This document shows positions 16,785-24,649 of a stretch of 24,871 nt of DNA, piece after piece; within the stretch, counting starts at the first letter, position 1, and each line of letters starts with the position of its first letter. Location of the stretch: positions 1-24,871 of the forward strand of contig CAZKHG010000050.1 of assembly GCA_964552655.1 (NCBI GenBank). The letters run 5' to 3'. Source of the DNA: CAZKHG01 sp964552655 (lineage in GTDB: Bacteria > Bacteroidota > Bacteroidia > Bacteroidales > Tenuifilaceae). Below the pieces are notes generated by a model. That model was not told the origin of the DNA, did no database searches, and saw nothing but the letters and a program-made list of their open reading frames with translations. A program made the translations under genes and the position numbers.

Positions 16785-17354
16785 TCAAACCTTTAATACG
16801 CCCCGGAAACCCCTAACGCCATAGTATGATTCTGCACCGTTGTGATACAAGAAAACGCGGTTATAACGTCGATCACAAAATAGGGCACCTCCGAGTTTTC
16901 TGATCTCGGCCGGTGTTTTCACCCAGCTGGATGTTTTAACATCGAAATTCCCAAGTTTCTGCAGATCACGGTATTGTTCTTCGGTTAGAATTTCGATGCC
17001 CATTGCAGCAGCCATATCCAAAGCGTTATTTTCGGGTTTATGCTCTTTCCTCGATTCCCAGGCTTCCCGGTCGTAACAAATACTTCTCCGGCCCTTGGGG
17101 GTTTCTGCTGAACAATCGTAAAAGATGTATTCGCCCGTTTTATTATCGTATCCAACAACATCCGGTTCGCCGCCGGTTTTTTCCATTTCATTCAACGACC
17201 ATAATTTTTCAGGGAGTTTTTCAAGTTTCGATTGAATATCGGACCAGTCAATACCCGTGTGGCGTTGCATATTTTTCAGGAAACGAGCTTTAAGTAACCC
17301 AATAAACTCGTCATATTGACCAGGCGACAACTCTTTATTTTCTTTAGTTGGCAT
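16785..17354 (-). CDS. DUF4256 domain protein
   Basis: A 189-residue soluble protein that matches the DUF4256 family along its whole length. The conserved blocks are GGEPDVVGYDNKTGEYIFYDCSAE (about 61-84), PKGRRSICYDREAWESRK, DMAAAMGIEILTEEQYRDLQ, then SSWVKTPAEIRKLGGALFCDRRY and the closing YHNGAESYYGVRGFRG. The strong conservation of Asp, Glu, Arg and Tyr residues suggests an enzyme or nucleic-acid binder, but no activity is known to me. There is no membrane segment or signal peptide. It stands 182 bases downstream of the his operon and 123 bases upstream of the oxidoreductase gene; no functional link to either is evident. Confidence 0.88.
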   Translation of the reverse strand: MPTKENKELSPGQYDEFIGLLKARFLKNMQRHTGIDWSDIQSKLEKLPEKLWSLNEMEKTGGEPDVVGYDNKTGEYIFYDCSAETPKGRRSICYDREAWESRKEHKPENNALDMAAAMGIEILTEEQYRDLQKLGNFDVKTSSWVKTPAEIRKLGGALFCDRRYNRVFLYHNGAESYYGVRGFRGVLKV

Positions 17355-17536
17355 TGTTCGATATTTTTATTGGTTTAGAACGTTTTGCAATTAGTTTTGT
17401 TCGATAACATGCTAATAGCCTCCATGCAATATGGCATTTAATAGATGAAAAAATCCAAGGCAAGATCCTTCTATTTCGTTAAGCAGAATTCTAGTGGTTA
17501 TTTATGGTGATGGAGCCCATCTTTTTAAGACCATTT

Positions 17537-18136
17537 CTACCTACCGGGCTTTCTAGAACGGGATACCAATATTTTTTCTACCATCTCAAGTTTGAGATTT
17601 TTTGCTTTTAGTAAAATTAGAAAATGATAGAGTAAATCAGCCGCCTCATTTTTAAATAGATCTTCATTATCATCTTTCGATTCTATTACCAATTCAACTG
17701 CTTCCTCTCCAACTTTTTGGGCAATTTTGTTAATTCCACTCTTAAATAACCTGTTTGTATAGGATTTTTCATCATTTTCATCAATTCGTTGCGAAATGGT
17801 TTGTTCCAACTCATATAAGAACCCTTTACTTGAACTTTCGTTAAAACAAGATACAGAGCCTGTATGGCAAGTTGGCCCAGTTGGATCAACCTTAATTAAC
17901 AGGGTGTCATTATCGCAATCAATGGAAATTTCTTTTACAATTAAATAATTCCCCGATGATTCTCCTTTTGTCCAAAGGCGGTTCTTACTTCTGCTAAAAA
18001 AAGTAACTTTCCCTTCTTGTTTTGTTTTTAGAAGAGCGTCTTCGTTCATATAACCCAACATCAAAACTTGTTGATTCAGATAATCTTGTATGATTGCAGG
18101 GACAAGTCCGTCTGATTTATTAAAATCTACATTCAT
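17537..18136 (-). CDS. hisIE: Bifunctional phosphoribosyl-AMP cyclohydrolase / phosphoribosyl-ATP pyrophosphatase
   Basis: A 199-residue fusion that performs steps 2 and 3 of histidine synthesis, converting PR-ATP to PR-AMP and then opening the adenine ring. The HisI half (1-100) has TFFSRSKNRLWTKGESSGN and the metal-binding residues Asp73, Cys74, Asp75, Cys90, His91 and Cys97. The HisE half (about 107-195) has the pyrophosphatase helix pattern KVGEEAVELVIE followed by NEAADLLYHFLILL. The length is usual for the fusion. It is the last gene of the operon; its ATG overlaps the hisF stop by four bases (ATGA), implying translational coupling. No strong terminator is visible just downstream. Confidence 0.96.
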   Translation of the reverse strand: MNVDFNKSDGLVPAIIQDYLNQQVLMLGYMNEDALLKTKQEGKVTFFSRSKNRLWTKGESSGNYLIVKEISIDCDNDTLLIKVDPTGPTCHTGSVSCFNESSSKGFLYELEQTISQRIDENDEKSYTNRLFKSGINKIAQKVGEEAVELVIESKDDNEDLFKNEAADLLYHFLILLKAKNLKLEMVEKILVSRSRKPGR

Positions 18137-18885
18137 CTTACTTCTATATTTTGAGTTTTTAAATATTGTTTTAGGTCCGGAATTGGGATTTCACCGTAGT
18201 GGAAAATACTTGCAGCTAACGCCCCGCTTGCTTTTGTTTGTTGAAAAACCTCTTTAAAATGATCCTTTGTACCGGCTCCACCCGAAGCAATAACAGGGAT
18301 GTTTACCGCATTACTGATTCTATTGGTAATACCAGTTGCAAAGCCAGATTTAGTTCCATCATTATTCATGGACGTTAACAATATTTCACCAGCACCCAGC
18401 GCCTCCACCTTTCTTGCCCAATCAATGGCTGTAAATGTTGTAGGAGTTTTCCCCCCATTCACATATACAAACCATTCGTTGTTTTCAAATTTTATATCAA
18501 TAGCTACCACAACACACTGACTTCCATAAGTAGCAGCAATTTCTGAGATTAATTCAGGCTGTTTTACAGCAGAAGAGTTGATACTTATTTTATCAGCACC
18601 GGCTTTTATTATCATGGATACATCGTTAATAGAGCTTATCCCTCCTCCAACTGTAAATGGGATGTTGATCTCTTTTGCAATTCTTTCAACCAACACAGCA
18701 AACGTTTTCCTTTTTTCAATAGTAGCTGTTATATCCAGAAATACCAATTCATCAGCACCTTCCACTACGTATTTTTTTGCAAGTTTTACGGGGTCTCCAG
18801 CATCTACAACATCAACAAAATTTATTCCTTTTACTGTTCGTCCATTCTGAATGTCTAAACAGGGTATTATTCGTTTCCTTAGCAT
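18133..18885 (-). CDS. hisF: Imidazole glycerol phosphate synthase, cyclase subunit HisF
   Basis: A 250-residue (beta/alpha)8 barrel that uses ammonia delivered by HisH to turn PRFAR into imidazole glycerol phosphate and AICAR. The opening RIIPCLDIQNGR carries the catalytic Asp (residue 10), and VVVAIDIKFENN holds the second catalytic Asp. The phosphate-binding loops FTVGGGISS and IASGGAGTKDHF are intact. Length is the family norm. Its start overlaps the hisA stop by 7 bases and its end overlaps hisIE by 4. Confidence 0.97.
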   Translation of the reverse strand: MLRKRIIPCLDIQNGRTVKGINFVDVVDAGDPVKLAKKYVVEGADELVFLDITATIEKRKTFAVLVERIAKEINIPFTVGGGISSINDVSMIIKAGADKISINSSAVKQPELISEIAATYGSQCVVVAIDIKFENNEWFVYVNGGKTPTTFTAIDWARKVEALGAGEILLTSMNNDGTKSGFATGITNRISNAVNIPVIASGGAGTKDHFKEVFQQTKASGALAASIFHYGEIPIPDLKQYLKTQNIEVR

Positions 18886-19592
18886 AGATTAATCAATTCT
18901 TTTAAGGCAATTTTTTTCTCATAAATGGCTCTTCCCACTATCACTCCTTCGCATCCCATTGCTTTCAGTAACAAAAGATCCTGAATTGATGATACGCCAC
19001 CGCTTGCAATAATCTTAATACTTGTTTTTTTTAATATTTCCAAATACAATTCATTCGAAGGACCTTGTAAAATTCCATCTTTACTAATATCAGTGCAAAT
19101 TGCATAGCGAACCCCTTTATTTGCGAATTGGTCTATAAAGTCAACGACCTCCATCTCTGAACTATTCATCCAGCCATGTGTGGCAATTTTTCGGTTTTTG
19201 CTATCTGCTCCTAAAATTATTTTTTCAGCACCATAAATCCTTAACCATTCAATAAATAGCTTTGGATCAGCTACTGCAATGCTTCCACCCGTTATTTGTG
19301 ATGCCCCGTTTTCAAAAGCTATTTTGATGTCCTCATTGCTTTTTAATCCTCCCCCAAAATCTATTTTCAAGCTCGTATTCGTGGCTATCTTATTCAATAT
19401 ATGATAGTTAACAATTTTATTTGATCTTGCACCATCCAGATCCACCAAATGCAAAAACTGAATGCCCTTCGCTTCAAATTCTTTTGCCACTTCCAATGGG
19501 TTTTCATTGTAAATCTTTTGTGTTGAATAATCTCCCTGAGCTAATCTTACACACTTCCCATCGATGATATCTATTGCGGGAATTATTCTCAT
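18879..19592 (-). CDS. hisA: ProFAR isomerase HisA
   Basis: A 237-residue (beta/alpha)8 barrel catalysing the Amadori rearrangement of ProFAR to PRFAR. IIPAIDIIDGKCVRL supplies the catalytic Asp at position 8, with CTDISKDGILQGPS as the opposite active-site loop. The phosphate sites DFGGGLKS and IASGGVSS are clear. It is homologous to hisF and adjacent to it, as in many his operons, with a 4-base overlap to hisH upstream. Confidence 0.97.
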   Translation of the reverse strand: MRIIPAIDIIDGKCVRLAQGDYSTQKIYNENPLEVAKEFEAKGIQFLHLVDLDGARSNKIVNYHILNKIATNTSLKIDFGGGLKSNEDIKIAFENGASQITGGSIAVADPKLFIEWLRIYGAEKIILGADSKNRKIATHGWMNSSEMEVVDFIDQFANKGVRYAICTDISKDGILQGPSNELYLEILKKTSIKIIASGGVSSIQDLLLLKAMGCEGVIVGRAIYEKKIALKELINLC

Positions 19593-20167
19593 AGACTTAA
19601 AAAGTTAAATAATATTCTTTCTCCTACGCCAGCCGATTTTTCAGGGTGAAACTGAGTTCCATAGAAATTTTCTTTTTGCATGGCAGCACTAAATGGTAGT
19701 ATATAATCGCATATCGCTGTTGTTTCTCTAGATATCTCAGCATAATAGCTGTGAACAAAATAGAGGGTGTCATCTGCATTAATTCCTTTCCAAATAGGAC
19801 CTCTCAAATCAGATATGCTATTCCAGCCCATGTGAGGAACAATGGCATTAGAAGGGAACTTTTTTACAGCAGTATTAAATATTCCCATGCATGGTATATC
19901 ACCTTCTTCTGAATGGCTGCACATCAATTGCTGACCAAGACAAATTCCCAATACCGGTTGTTTCAATGATTTTATCAAATCAACTAGTTGATGTCTCTTT
20001 AAATAGTTCATTGCGCTACTTGCCTCACCAACGCCGGGAAGTATCACTTTTTCCGCAGTAACAATTTTTTCTTTATCATCTGTTACTCTACAATCGAACC
20101 CTAACCTTCGAATTGCATTTTCCACTGATTTAACATTGCCTGCGTTGTATTTTATTATTGCAATCAT
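19589..20167 (-). CDS. hisH: Imidazole glycerol phosphate synthase, glutaminase subunit HisH
   Basis: A 192-residue class I glutamine amidotransferase that hydrolyses glutamine and channels ammonia into HisF. The triad is complete: Cys76 in GICLGQQLM, and His174 and Glu176 in GTQFHPEKS. The oxyanion-region motif PGVGEASSAM is present at about 44-53. Start and stop both overlap neighbouring genes by four bases. Confidence 0.97.
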   Translation of the reverse strand: MIAIIKYNAGNVKSVENAIRRLGFDCRVTDDKEKIVTAEKVILPGVGEASSAMNYLKRHQLVDLIKSLKQPVLGICLGQQLMCSHSEEGDIPCMGIFNTAVKKFPSNAIVPHMGWNSISDLRGPIWKGINADDTLYFVHSYYAEISRETTAICDYILPFSAAMQKENFYGTQFHPEKSAGVGERILFNFLSL

Positions 20168-21255
20168 AATGTCCCCTTTGTACTTGGAATTGAAAAATTA
20201 TTTGTTTTGCTTATTGCCATTCTTACTGCTTTTGCAAATGCTTTGAAGATTGCTTCTATCTTATGGTGCTCGTTTTCCCCTTCGGCTTTAATGTTCAGGT
20301 TACATTTTGCATTATCGCTAAAAGATTTAAAAAAGTGCATGAACATTTCTGTTGGAACATCACCAATTCTTTCACGTTTAAATTCTGTCGCCCACACCAG
20401 CCATGGACGGCCACCAAAATCAATTGCTACCTGAGCAAGACAATCGTCCATAGGTAATAAAAAACCATAGCGCTCAATCCCTTTTTTATTCCCTAAGGCC
20501 TTCCGGAAGGCTTCTCCAAGAGCGATAGCCACATCTTCAATTGTGTGGTGTTCGTCTATGTGTATATCACCCTTCACATTGATGACCAAATCAATGCTTC
20601 CGTGTTTGGATATTTGTTCAAGCATGTGATCAAAAAAACCCAACCCAGTTGAAATTGAACTTTTCCCTGAACCTTCAAGATTAATTTCTATTTCAATTCT
20701 AGTTTCTGTTGTTGTGCGTTCAACTCTTAATTTTCTTGGTGCCGATTTCAAAGCCTTATATATTTCAGCCCAATCGGTGGTTGACAAAAAAGCATCATCA
20801 CATTTTTCTGAATTTAAATATATTGCCTTACATCCAAGGTTCATAGCAAGTTGTACATCAGTAATTCTATCGCCAATAACATACGAGTTTCTCAAATCAT
20901 AATCCCCTTTAAGGTAATGTGTAAACATTCCCGTACCTGGTTTGCGAGTTGGTAAATTTTCATGAGGTAATGATTTATCAATAAGGATTTCCGAGAACTC
21001 TATGCCTTCGTTTCTAAAAGCTTGTATGATCTTGTTTTGAACAGGCCAAAACGAATTCTCGGGGAAAGCGTCAGTTCCAAGCCCGTCCTGATTGGTCACC
21101 ATGACCAATTTATAATCCAATTCCCTGGCGATGCGCGCAAGACTTTGGAAAACACCTGGGTAAAACTCCAATTTCTCGAGGCTATCTACCTGAAAATTGA
21201 CAGGGGGTTCAATAATTAAAGTTCCATCGCGGTCGATAAATAGTACTTTATTCAT
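20164..21255 (-). CDS. hisB: Bifunctional histidinol-phosphatase / imidazoleglycerol-phosphate dehydratase
   Basis: A 363-residue fusion. Residues 1-165 are a HAD-type histidinol-phosphate phosphatase with DRDGT (Asp8 nucleophile, Asp10), VTNQDG and the late GDRITDVQLA motif. Residues from about 172 are the dehydratase, with GLGFFDHMLEQISKHG, DEHHTIEDVAIALGEA and HHKIEAIFKAFAKAVR, the His/Glu clusters that bind two manganese ions. In the E. coli phosphatase a Cys/His loop binds zinc. Here the matching stretch LIDKSLPHENLPTRKPG has no cysteine and its single His is not at the expected place, so this half seems to work without zinc. It overlaps hisC and hisH by four bases each. Confidence 0.96.
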   Translation of the reverse strand: MNKVLFIDRDGTLIIEPPVNFQVDSLEKLEFYPGVFQSLARIARELDYKLVMVTNQDGLGTDAFPENSFWPVQNKIIQAFRNEGIEFSEILIDKSLPHENLPTRKPGTGMFTHYLKGDYDLRNSYVIGDRITDVQLAMNLGCKAIYLNSEKCDDAFLSTTDWAEIYKALKSAPRKLRVERTTTETRIEIEINLEGSGKSSISTGLGFFDHMLEQISKHGSIDLVINVKGDIHIDEHHTIEDVAIALGEAFRKALGNKKGIERYGFLLPMDDCLAQVAIDFGGRPWLVWATEFKRERIGDVPTEMFMHFFKSFSDNAKCNLNIKAEGENEHHKIEAIFKAFAKAVRMAISKTNNFSIPSTKGTL

Positions 21256-22274
21256 TTTAATTTGTTTAATGCATTAATGAGCGTTTGGTTTTCTTCGGGC
21301 GATCCAACAGTAATTCGGATACAGTTCTTAACTAAACTGTTTCGGTTTCGTGTTATAACTTTTTGTTTAACCAATTGATTATAGATGTAATTGGCATCGG
21401 TAGTCTCAACTAATACAAAATTTGCATCTGATGGGTACACTTTTCTGACAACCGAAATTGAATTCAATTTCTCTTCCAACCATGATTTCTGTTCCAAAAT
21501 AATCGCTTTTCTACTTTCAAATTCAGAATAATTCTCCAATGCTTCCAACGCTGCCTTTTGATTTAGCTCACTTACATTATAAGGAGCTTTAACCCTACTA
21601 AATAGGGCAATGGTATTGGAGTTCGAGTAAGCAGTACCAACCCTTCCTGCGGCTAATCCCCAGGCTTTACTTAGGGTTTGCAAAACAATTAGATTTGGAA
21701 ATAAATCAATCTTTTGAATAAACGAAGGTGCATTGCTAAAATCTATATATGCCTCATCAACAACGATAACCCCATTGAATCGTTGAAGAATCCACTCTAT
21801 ATTATTAAGAATATTCCCGGTAGGATTATTGGGCGAGCAGATGAAGATCAGCTTTAATTTGTCGTCCTTCAAAAAATCCTCAAGGATATTATAATCAATT
21901 TGAAATGATTCGTCCAATGGGATTGTAATCAGTTCCACCTCATTTATCCTGGCCGAAACATCATACATTCCATAGGTTGGAGAAAATGTCAATGCCTTAT
22001 CTTTACCCGGATTACAAAATATCCTGAATGCCAGATCAATAATCTCATCGCTACCATTCCCGATAAAAATATTTTCATTGGCAACAGATTTAAGCTCGCT
22101 TAATTTTTTCTTCAGATTCCTCTGATAAGGGTCAGGGTAACGATTAAGCGTTCCGAATGGATTCTCATTAGCATCCAGGAACACACCTTCATTTCCTGAA
22201 AACTCATCCCGAGCACTTGAATATGGTTTGAGGGCAAGGATATTCTTGCGAACTACTTTTTCTAACACAAACAT
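21252..22274 (-). CDS. hisC: Histidinol-phosphate aminotransferase
   Basis: A 340-residue fold-type I PLP enzyme that transaminates imidazole-acetol phosphate with glutamate. Visible landmarks are DANENPFG and YPDP at the N-terminus, SPNNPTG (147-153), DEAYIDF (173-179) and the PLP lysine Lys203 in TLSKAWGLAAGR. The C-terminal Arg for substrate phosphate or carboxylate is in CIRITVGSPEEN. Length is normal for compact HisC enzymes. One base separates its start from the hisD stop. Confidence 0.97.
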   Translation of the reverse strand: MFVLEKVVRKNILALKPYSSARDEFSGNEGVFLDANENPFGTLNRYPDPYQRNLKKKLSELKSVANENIFIGNGSDEIIDLAFRIFCNPGKDKALTFSPTYGMYDVSARINEVELITIPLDESFQIDYNILEDFLKDDKLKLIFICSPNNPTGNILNNIEWILQRFNGVIVVDEAYIDFSNAPSFIQKIDLFPNLIVLQTLSKAWGLAAGRVGTAYSNSNTIALFSRVKAPYNVSELNQKAALEALENYSEFESRKAIILEQKSWLEEKLNSISVVRKVYPSDANFVLVETTDANYIYNQLVKQKVITRNRNSLVKNCIRITVGSPEENQTLINALNKLK

Positions 22275-22275
22275 T

Positions 22276-23568
22276 TTACATACTTTTTAATCTAAGAGTA
22301 ACTGCATTCTTGTGGGCGAATAATTGCTCCGCATCGGCCATTAGTTCTATCGCCGGACCTATATTTTTCATCCCTGCTTTGGTCAGCTCCTGAATGGTAA
22401 TTTTCTTTACAAAGCTATCCAACGAAACCCCGCTGTAATTGCGTGCATAACCATTTGTCGGCAAGGTGTGATTTGTCCCGCTGGCATAGTCGCCGGCACT
22501 CTCGCAGCTGTAGTTTCCTAGAAAAACGGAACCGGCATTCGTAACTTTCGGTATCCTTTTTTTAGCCTTATCAATTGCCAGTATCAAATGCTCAGGAGCA
22601 TACAAATTGCTGAATTCAACACACTCGTTAATATTTTTAAGCACAATGGCTTTACTATTTCTCAATGCCTTTTCTGCAAATGATTTTCTGGGTAAAGCCT
22701 TCAGCTGCTGTTTTAGTTCAGCCATCGTCTGCTCAACCACCTCTTCGCTATCCGACAGTAAGATCACCTGGCTGTCGCCTCCATGTTCTGCTTGCGAAAG
22801 AAGATCTGCTGCAACAAATGAAGGGTTACACGTATTATCAGCAATTATTAAAAGCTCACTTGGCCCTGCAGGCAAATCAATTGCAACCCCAAAATTTTGC
22901 GCCATTTGTTTTGCGGCAGTTACATATTGATTTCCAGGGCCAAATATCTTATCCACTTTCGGGATAACTTTTGTTCCATAAGTTAAAGCAGCAATAGCCT
23001 GAATCCCTCCAACTGAAAAAACAGAAGTAACACCAACTAAACTTGCAACATAAAGTATTACCGGATCTATTTCTCCCATTTTGTTCGGTGGGGTGCACAG
23101 GATAATCTCTTTACAACCTGCTATTTTTGCTGGGATACCCAACATTAAGACTGTTGAAAATAACGGAGCCGTTCCCCCTGGAATGTAAATCCCAATTCTT
23201 TCGATACACCTGCTTTCTCGCCAACATTTCACACCTGCGGTTGTTTCGATTATCTTCAATTCTTCTTGCTGAGAAGCATGGAACTTTTCAATATTATGCT
23301 TTGCCAGCTGAATAGCAGCTTTCAGCTCTTTCGAAACGTTTGTTGAAGCGTTTGAAATGTTTTTCTTACTAACCGCCAAAGTTTTTAAATCAACCTTATC
23401 GAATAAAGAGCTAAACTTTTTTACAGCCTTATCGCCATCCTTTTTGACACTTGTAAAAACTTCCATAACTATTTTATCTATTTCAGATCTTCCGTTTGAT
23501 GGTCGTTTGGCAAGTTTTGTCCAGTCTTTTCTTTTCGGTTCTACTAGCTTTTTCATTTTATTTCCCAT
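22276..23568 (-). CDS. hisD: Histidinol dehydrogenase
   Basis: A 430-residue zinc enzyme that oxidises L-histidinol to histidine in two NAD-dependent steps. Conserved blocks are IGIYIPGGTAPLFST, FGPGNQYVTAAKQ, DLPAGPSELLIIAD, DLLSQAEHGGDSQ (zinc ligands) and YAPEHLIL with the catalytic Glu-His pair. A second ATG four codons in (23556) is an equally plausible start. It follows hisG after 11 bases. Confidence 0.97.
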   Translation of the reverse strand: MGNKMKKLVEPKRKDWTKLAKRPSNGRSEIDKIVMEVFTSVKKDGDKAVKKFSSLFDKVDLKTLAVSKKNISNASTNVSKELKAAIQLAKHNIEKFHASQQEELKIIETTAGVKCWRESRCIERIGIYIPGGTAPLFSTVLMLGIPAKIAGCKEIILCTPPNKMGEIDPVILYVASLVGVTSVFSVGGIQAIAALTYGTKVIPKVDKIFGPGNQYVTAAKQMAQNFGVAIDLPAGPSELLIIADNTCNPSFVAADLLSQAEHGGDSQVILLSDSEEVVEQTMAELKQQLKALPRKSFAEKALRNSKAIVLKNINECVEFSNLYAPEHLILAIDKAKKRIPKVTNAGSVFLGNYSCESAGDYASGTNHTLPTNGYARNYSGVSLDSFVKKITIQELTKAGMKNIGPAIELMADAEQLFAHKNAVTLRLKSM

Positions 23569-23579
23569 TCAATTATAAT

Positions 23580-24437
23580 TTACACCACCATTTTCTCGAT
23601 GGGTACAACCAAAATTCCTTGCGCACCAATAGTTTTGAGCTGGTCAATTATCTCCCAGAACTCATCCTCCTTTACAACTGAGTGAATACTTACCCAACCC
23701 TCTTTTGCCAAAGGCATAATGGTTGGAGATTTCATACCGGGTAATATTGACGAAATTTTTTCAACAGCGCTAACCGGCGCGTTCAGTAAAATATACTTGT
23801 TCTCCACCGCGGTTCTAACAGCTTTGATGCGGAACAGAAGCTTTTCGAGGATTTCCTGTTTCTCTTTTGATAATTCTTTATTTGCGATTAATACGGCCGT
23901 GCTTTTCGCCACCAGTTCAACCTCTTTCAATCCGTTCATCAACAAAGTGCTACCTGTACTAACTATATCAAAAATGGCATTTGCCAAGCCGATACCTGGC
24001 GCAATTTCAACACTTCCGCCAATCTCTTCTATTTCTACCTTGATATTTTTTTCATCAAAATACTTTTGAAGAATTTTGGGATAGCTGGTGGCTACTTTTT
24101 TATTATGGAAATAAGCTAACCCCGAATAATTTTCATCTTTTGGGATAGCCAAGGATAGCTTGCAGCTAGCGAAACCCAGTTTTTCAACCATTTGCACATC
24201 TTTACCTTTCTCCCACACCTCATTCTCACCTAAAATTCCGATATCAGCTACTCCTTGTTCAACATATTGGGGTATATCATCATCGCGTAAGAATAAAATT
24301 TCTATCGGAAAATTTAGCGCTTCGGTTTTAAGTTTACGGTCACCATTAGAGATTTTGATGCCACAATCATTCAGAAGCGCTAAAGATTTTTCGCTTAACC
24401 GGCCATTTTTTTGAATTGCAATTTTTAGTTTACTCAT
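23580..24437 (-). CDS. hisG: ATP phosphoribosyltransferase, long form
   Basis: A 285-residue enzyme for the first committed step, condensing ATP with PRPP. It is the long, self-sufficient form: two periplasmic-binding-like catalytic lobes, then a C-terminal ACT-like regulatory domain from about residue 210 (LPGMKSPTIMPLAKEGWVSIHSVV). No HisZ is therefore needed, and feedback inhibition by histidine is expected. The PRPP loop is DIVSTGSTLLMNGL. As first gene of the operon it lies directly below the leader-peptide attenuator, so both enzyme activity and transcription appear to respond to histidine. Confidence 0.97.
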   Translation of the reverse strand: MSKLKIAIQKNGRLSEKSLALLNDCGIKISNGDRKLKTEALNFPIEILFLRDDDIPQYVEQGVADIGILGENEVWEKGKDVQMVEKLGFASCKLSLAIPKDENYSGLAYFHNKKVATSYPKILQKYFDEKNIKVEIEEIGGSVEIAPGIGLANAIFDIVSTGSTLLMNGLKEVELVAKSTAVLIANKELSKEKQEILEKLLFRIKAVRTAVENKYILLNAPVSAVEKISSILPGMKSPTIMPLAKEGWVSIHSVVKEDEFWEIIDQLKTIGAQGILVVPIEKMVV

Positions 24438-24455
24438 TGTTTGACACTTTTGTGC

Positions 24456-24466
24456 CTGAGTAAAAC
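24456..24466 (-). promoter_or_regulatory. Segment complementary to the attenuator terminator loop
   Basis: On the minus strand this reads GTTTTACTCAG. It is a perfect 11-nt complement of CTGAGTAAAAC at 24496-24506, which forms the loop and inner arm ends of the terminator hairpin. It lies between the terminator and the hisG start, so it exists only in read-through transcripts. Confidence 0.45.
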
Positions 24467-24482
24467 GGAGGGTTAATGCAAT

Positions 24483-24515
24483 AAAAAACCCGTCTGTTTT
24501 ACTCAGACGGGTTTT
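24483..24515 (-). terminator. his attenuator intrinsic terminator
   Basis: A perfect 12-bp stem, AAAACCCGTCTG with CAGACGGGTTTT, around a 7-base loop, ending in a run of six T on the transcribed strand. It sits 31 bases after the leader-peptide stop and 46 bases before hisG, the classical place for an attenuator. Confidence 0.88.
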
Positions 24516-24559
24516 GAAATAGGTTTTAGTAACAGCATACCATTATCATCTCCGCTGAG
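24502..24559 (-). promoter_or_regulatory. Proposed antiterminator pairing
   Basis: CTCAGCGG (24552-24559, within the Ala-Gln-Arg codons of the leader) can pair with CCGTCTGAG (24502-24510, left arm and loop of the terminator), giving 8 bp with one bulged U. If a ribosome stalls at the first His codons this segment is free and the terminator arm is captured; if it reaches the leader stop the segment is covered. The pairing was found by eye without an energy calculation. Confidence 0.45.
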
Positions 24560-24599
24560 CGAACAAGTGATGATGGTGATGTAACATATTATTGTTCAT
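24546..24599 (-). CDS. hisL: his operon leader peptide
   Basis: A 17-codon frame, MNNNMLHHHHHLFAQRR, with five consecutive His codons (24567-24581) and a TGA stop. It is far too rich in histidine for chance in that exact place: just below a consensus promoter and just above an intrinsic terminator preceding hisG. It acts as a sensor of charged tRNA-His by ribosome stalling, as with hisL of enterobacteria. The peptide itself probably has no function. Confidence 0.88.
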   Translation of the reverse strand: MNNNMLHHHHHLFAQRR

Positions 24600-24618
24600 T
24601 TTGATTCTTAATTTGCAA

Positions 24619-24649
24619 CAAAGATATAAAGGTATTTTAATTTCACAAA
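24619..24649 (-). promoter_or_regulatory. Promoter of the his operon
   Basis: TTTG (24646-24649) and TATCTTTG (24619-24626) are separated by exactly 19 bases, a full match to the Bacteroidota -33/-7 consensus. The leader-peptide ATG follows about 20 bases after the -7 box. Confidence 0.8.

Noticed and set aside
17354..17406. Direct repeat TTGTTCGATA (17354-17363 and 17397-17406) in front of the DUF4256 gene
   Set aside because: Two copies of a 10-mer, 43 bases apart, one overlapping the start codon; no promoter context that would make it a credible operator.
17447..17470. Possible terminator after hisIE (AAGG...CCTT then a T-run on the minus strand)
   Set aside because: Only about four base pairs with a six-base loop; too weak to call, though the T-run is suggestive.
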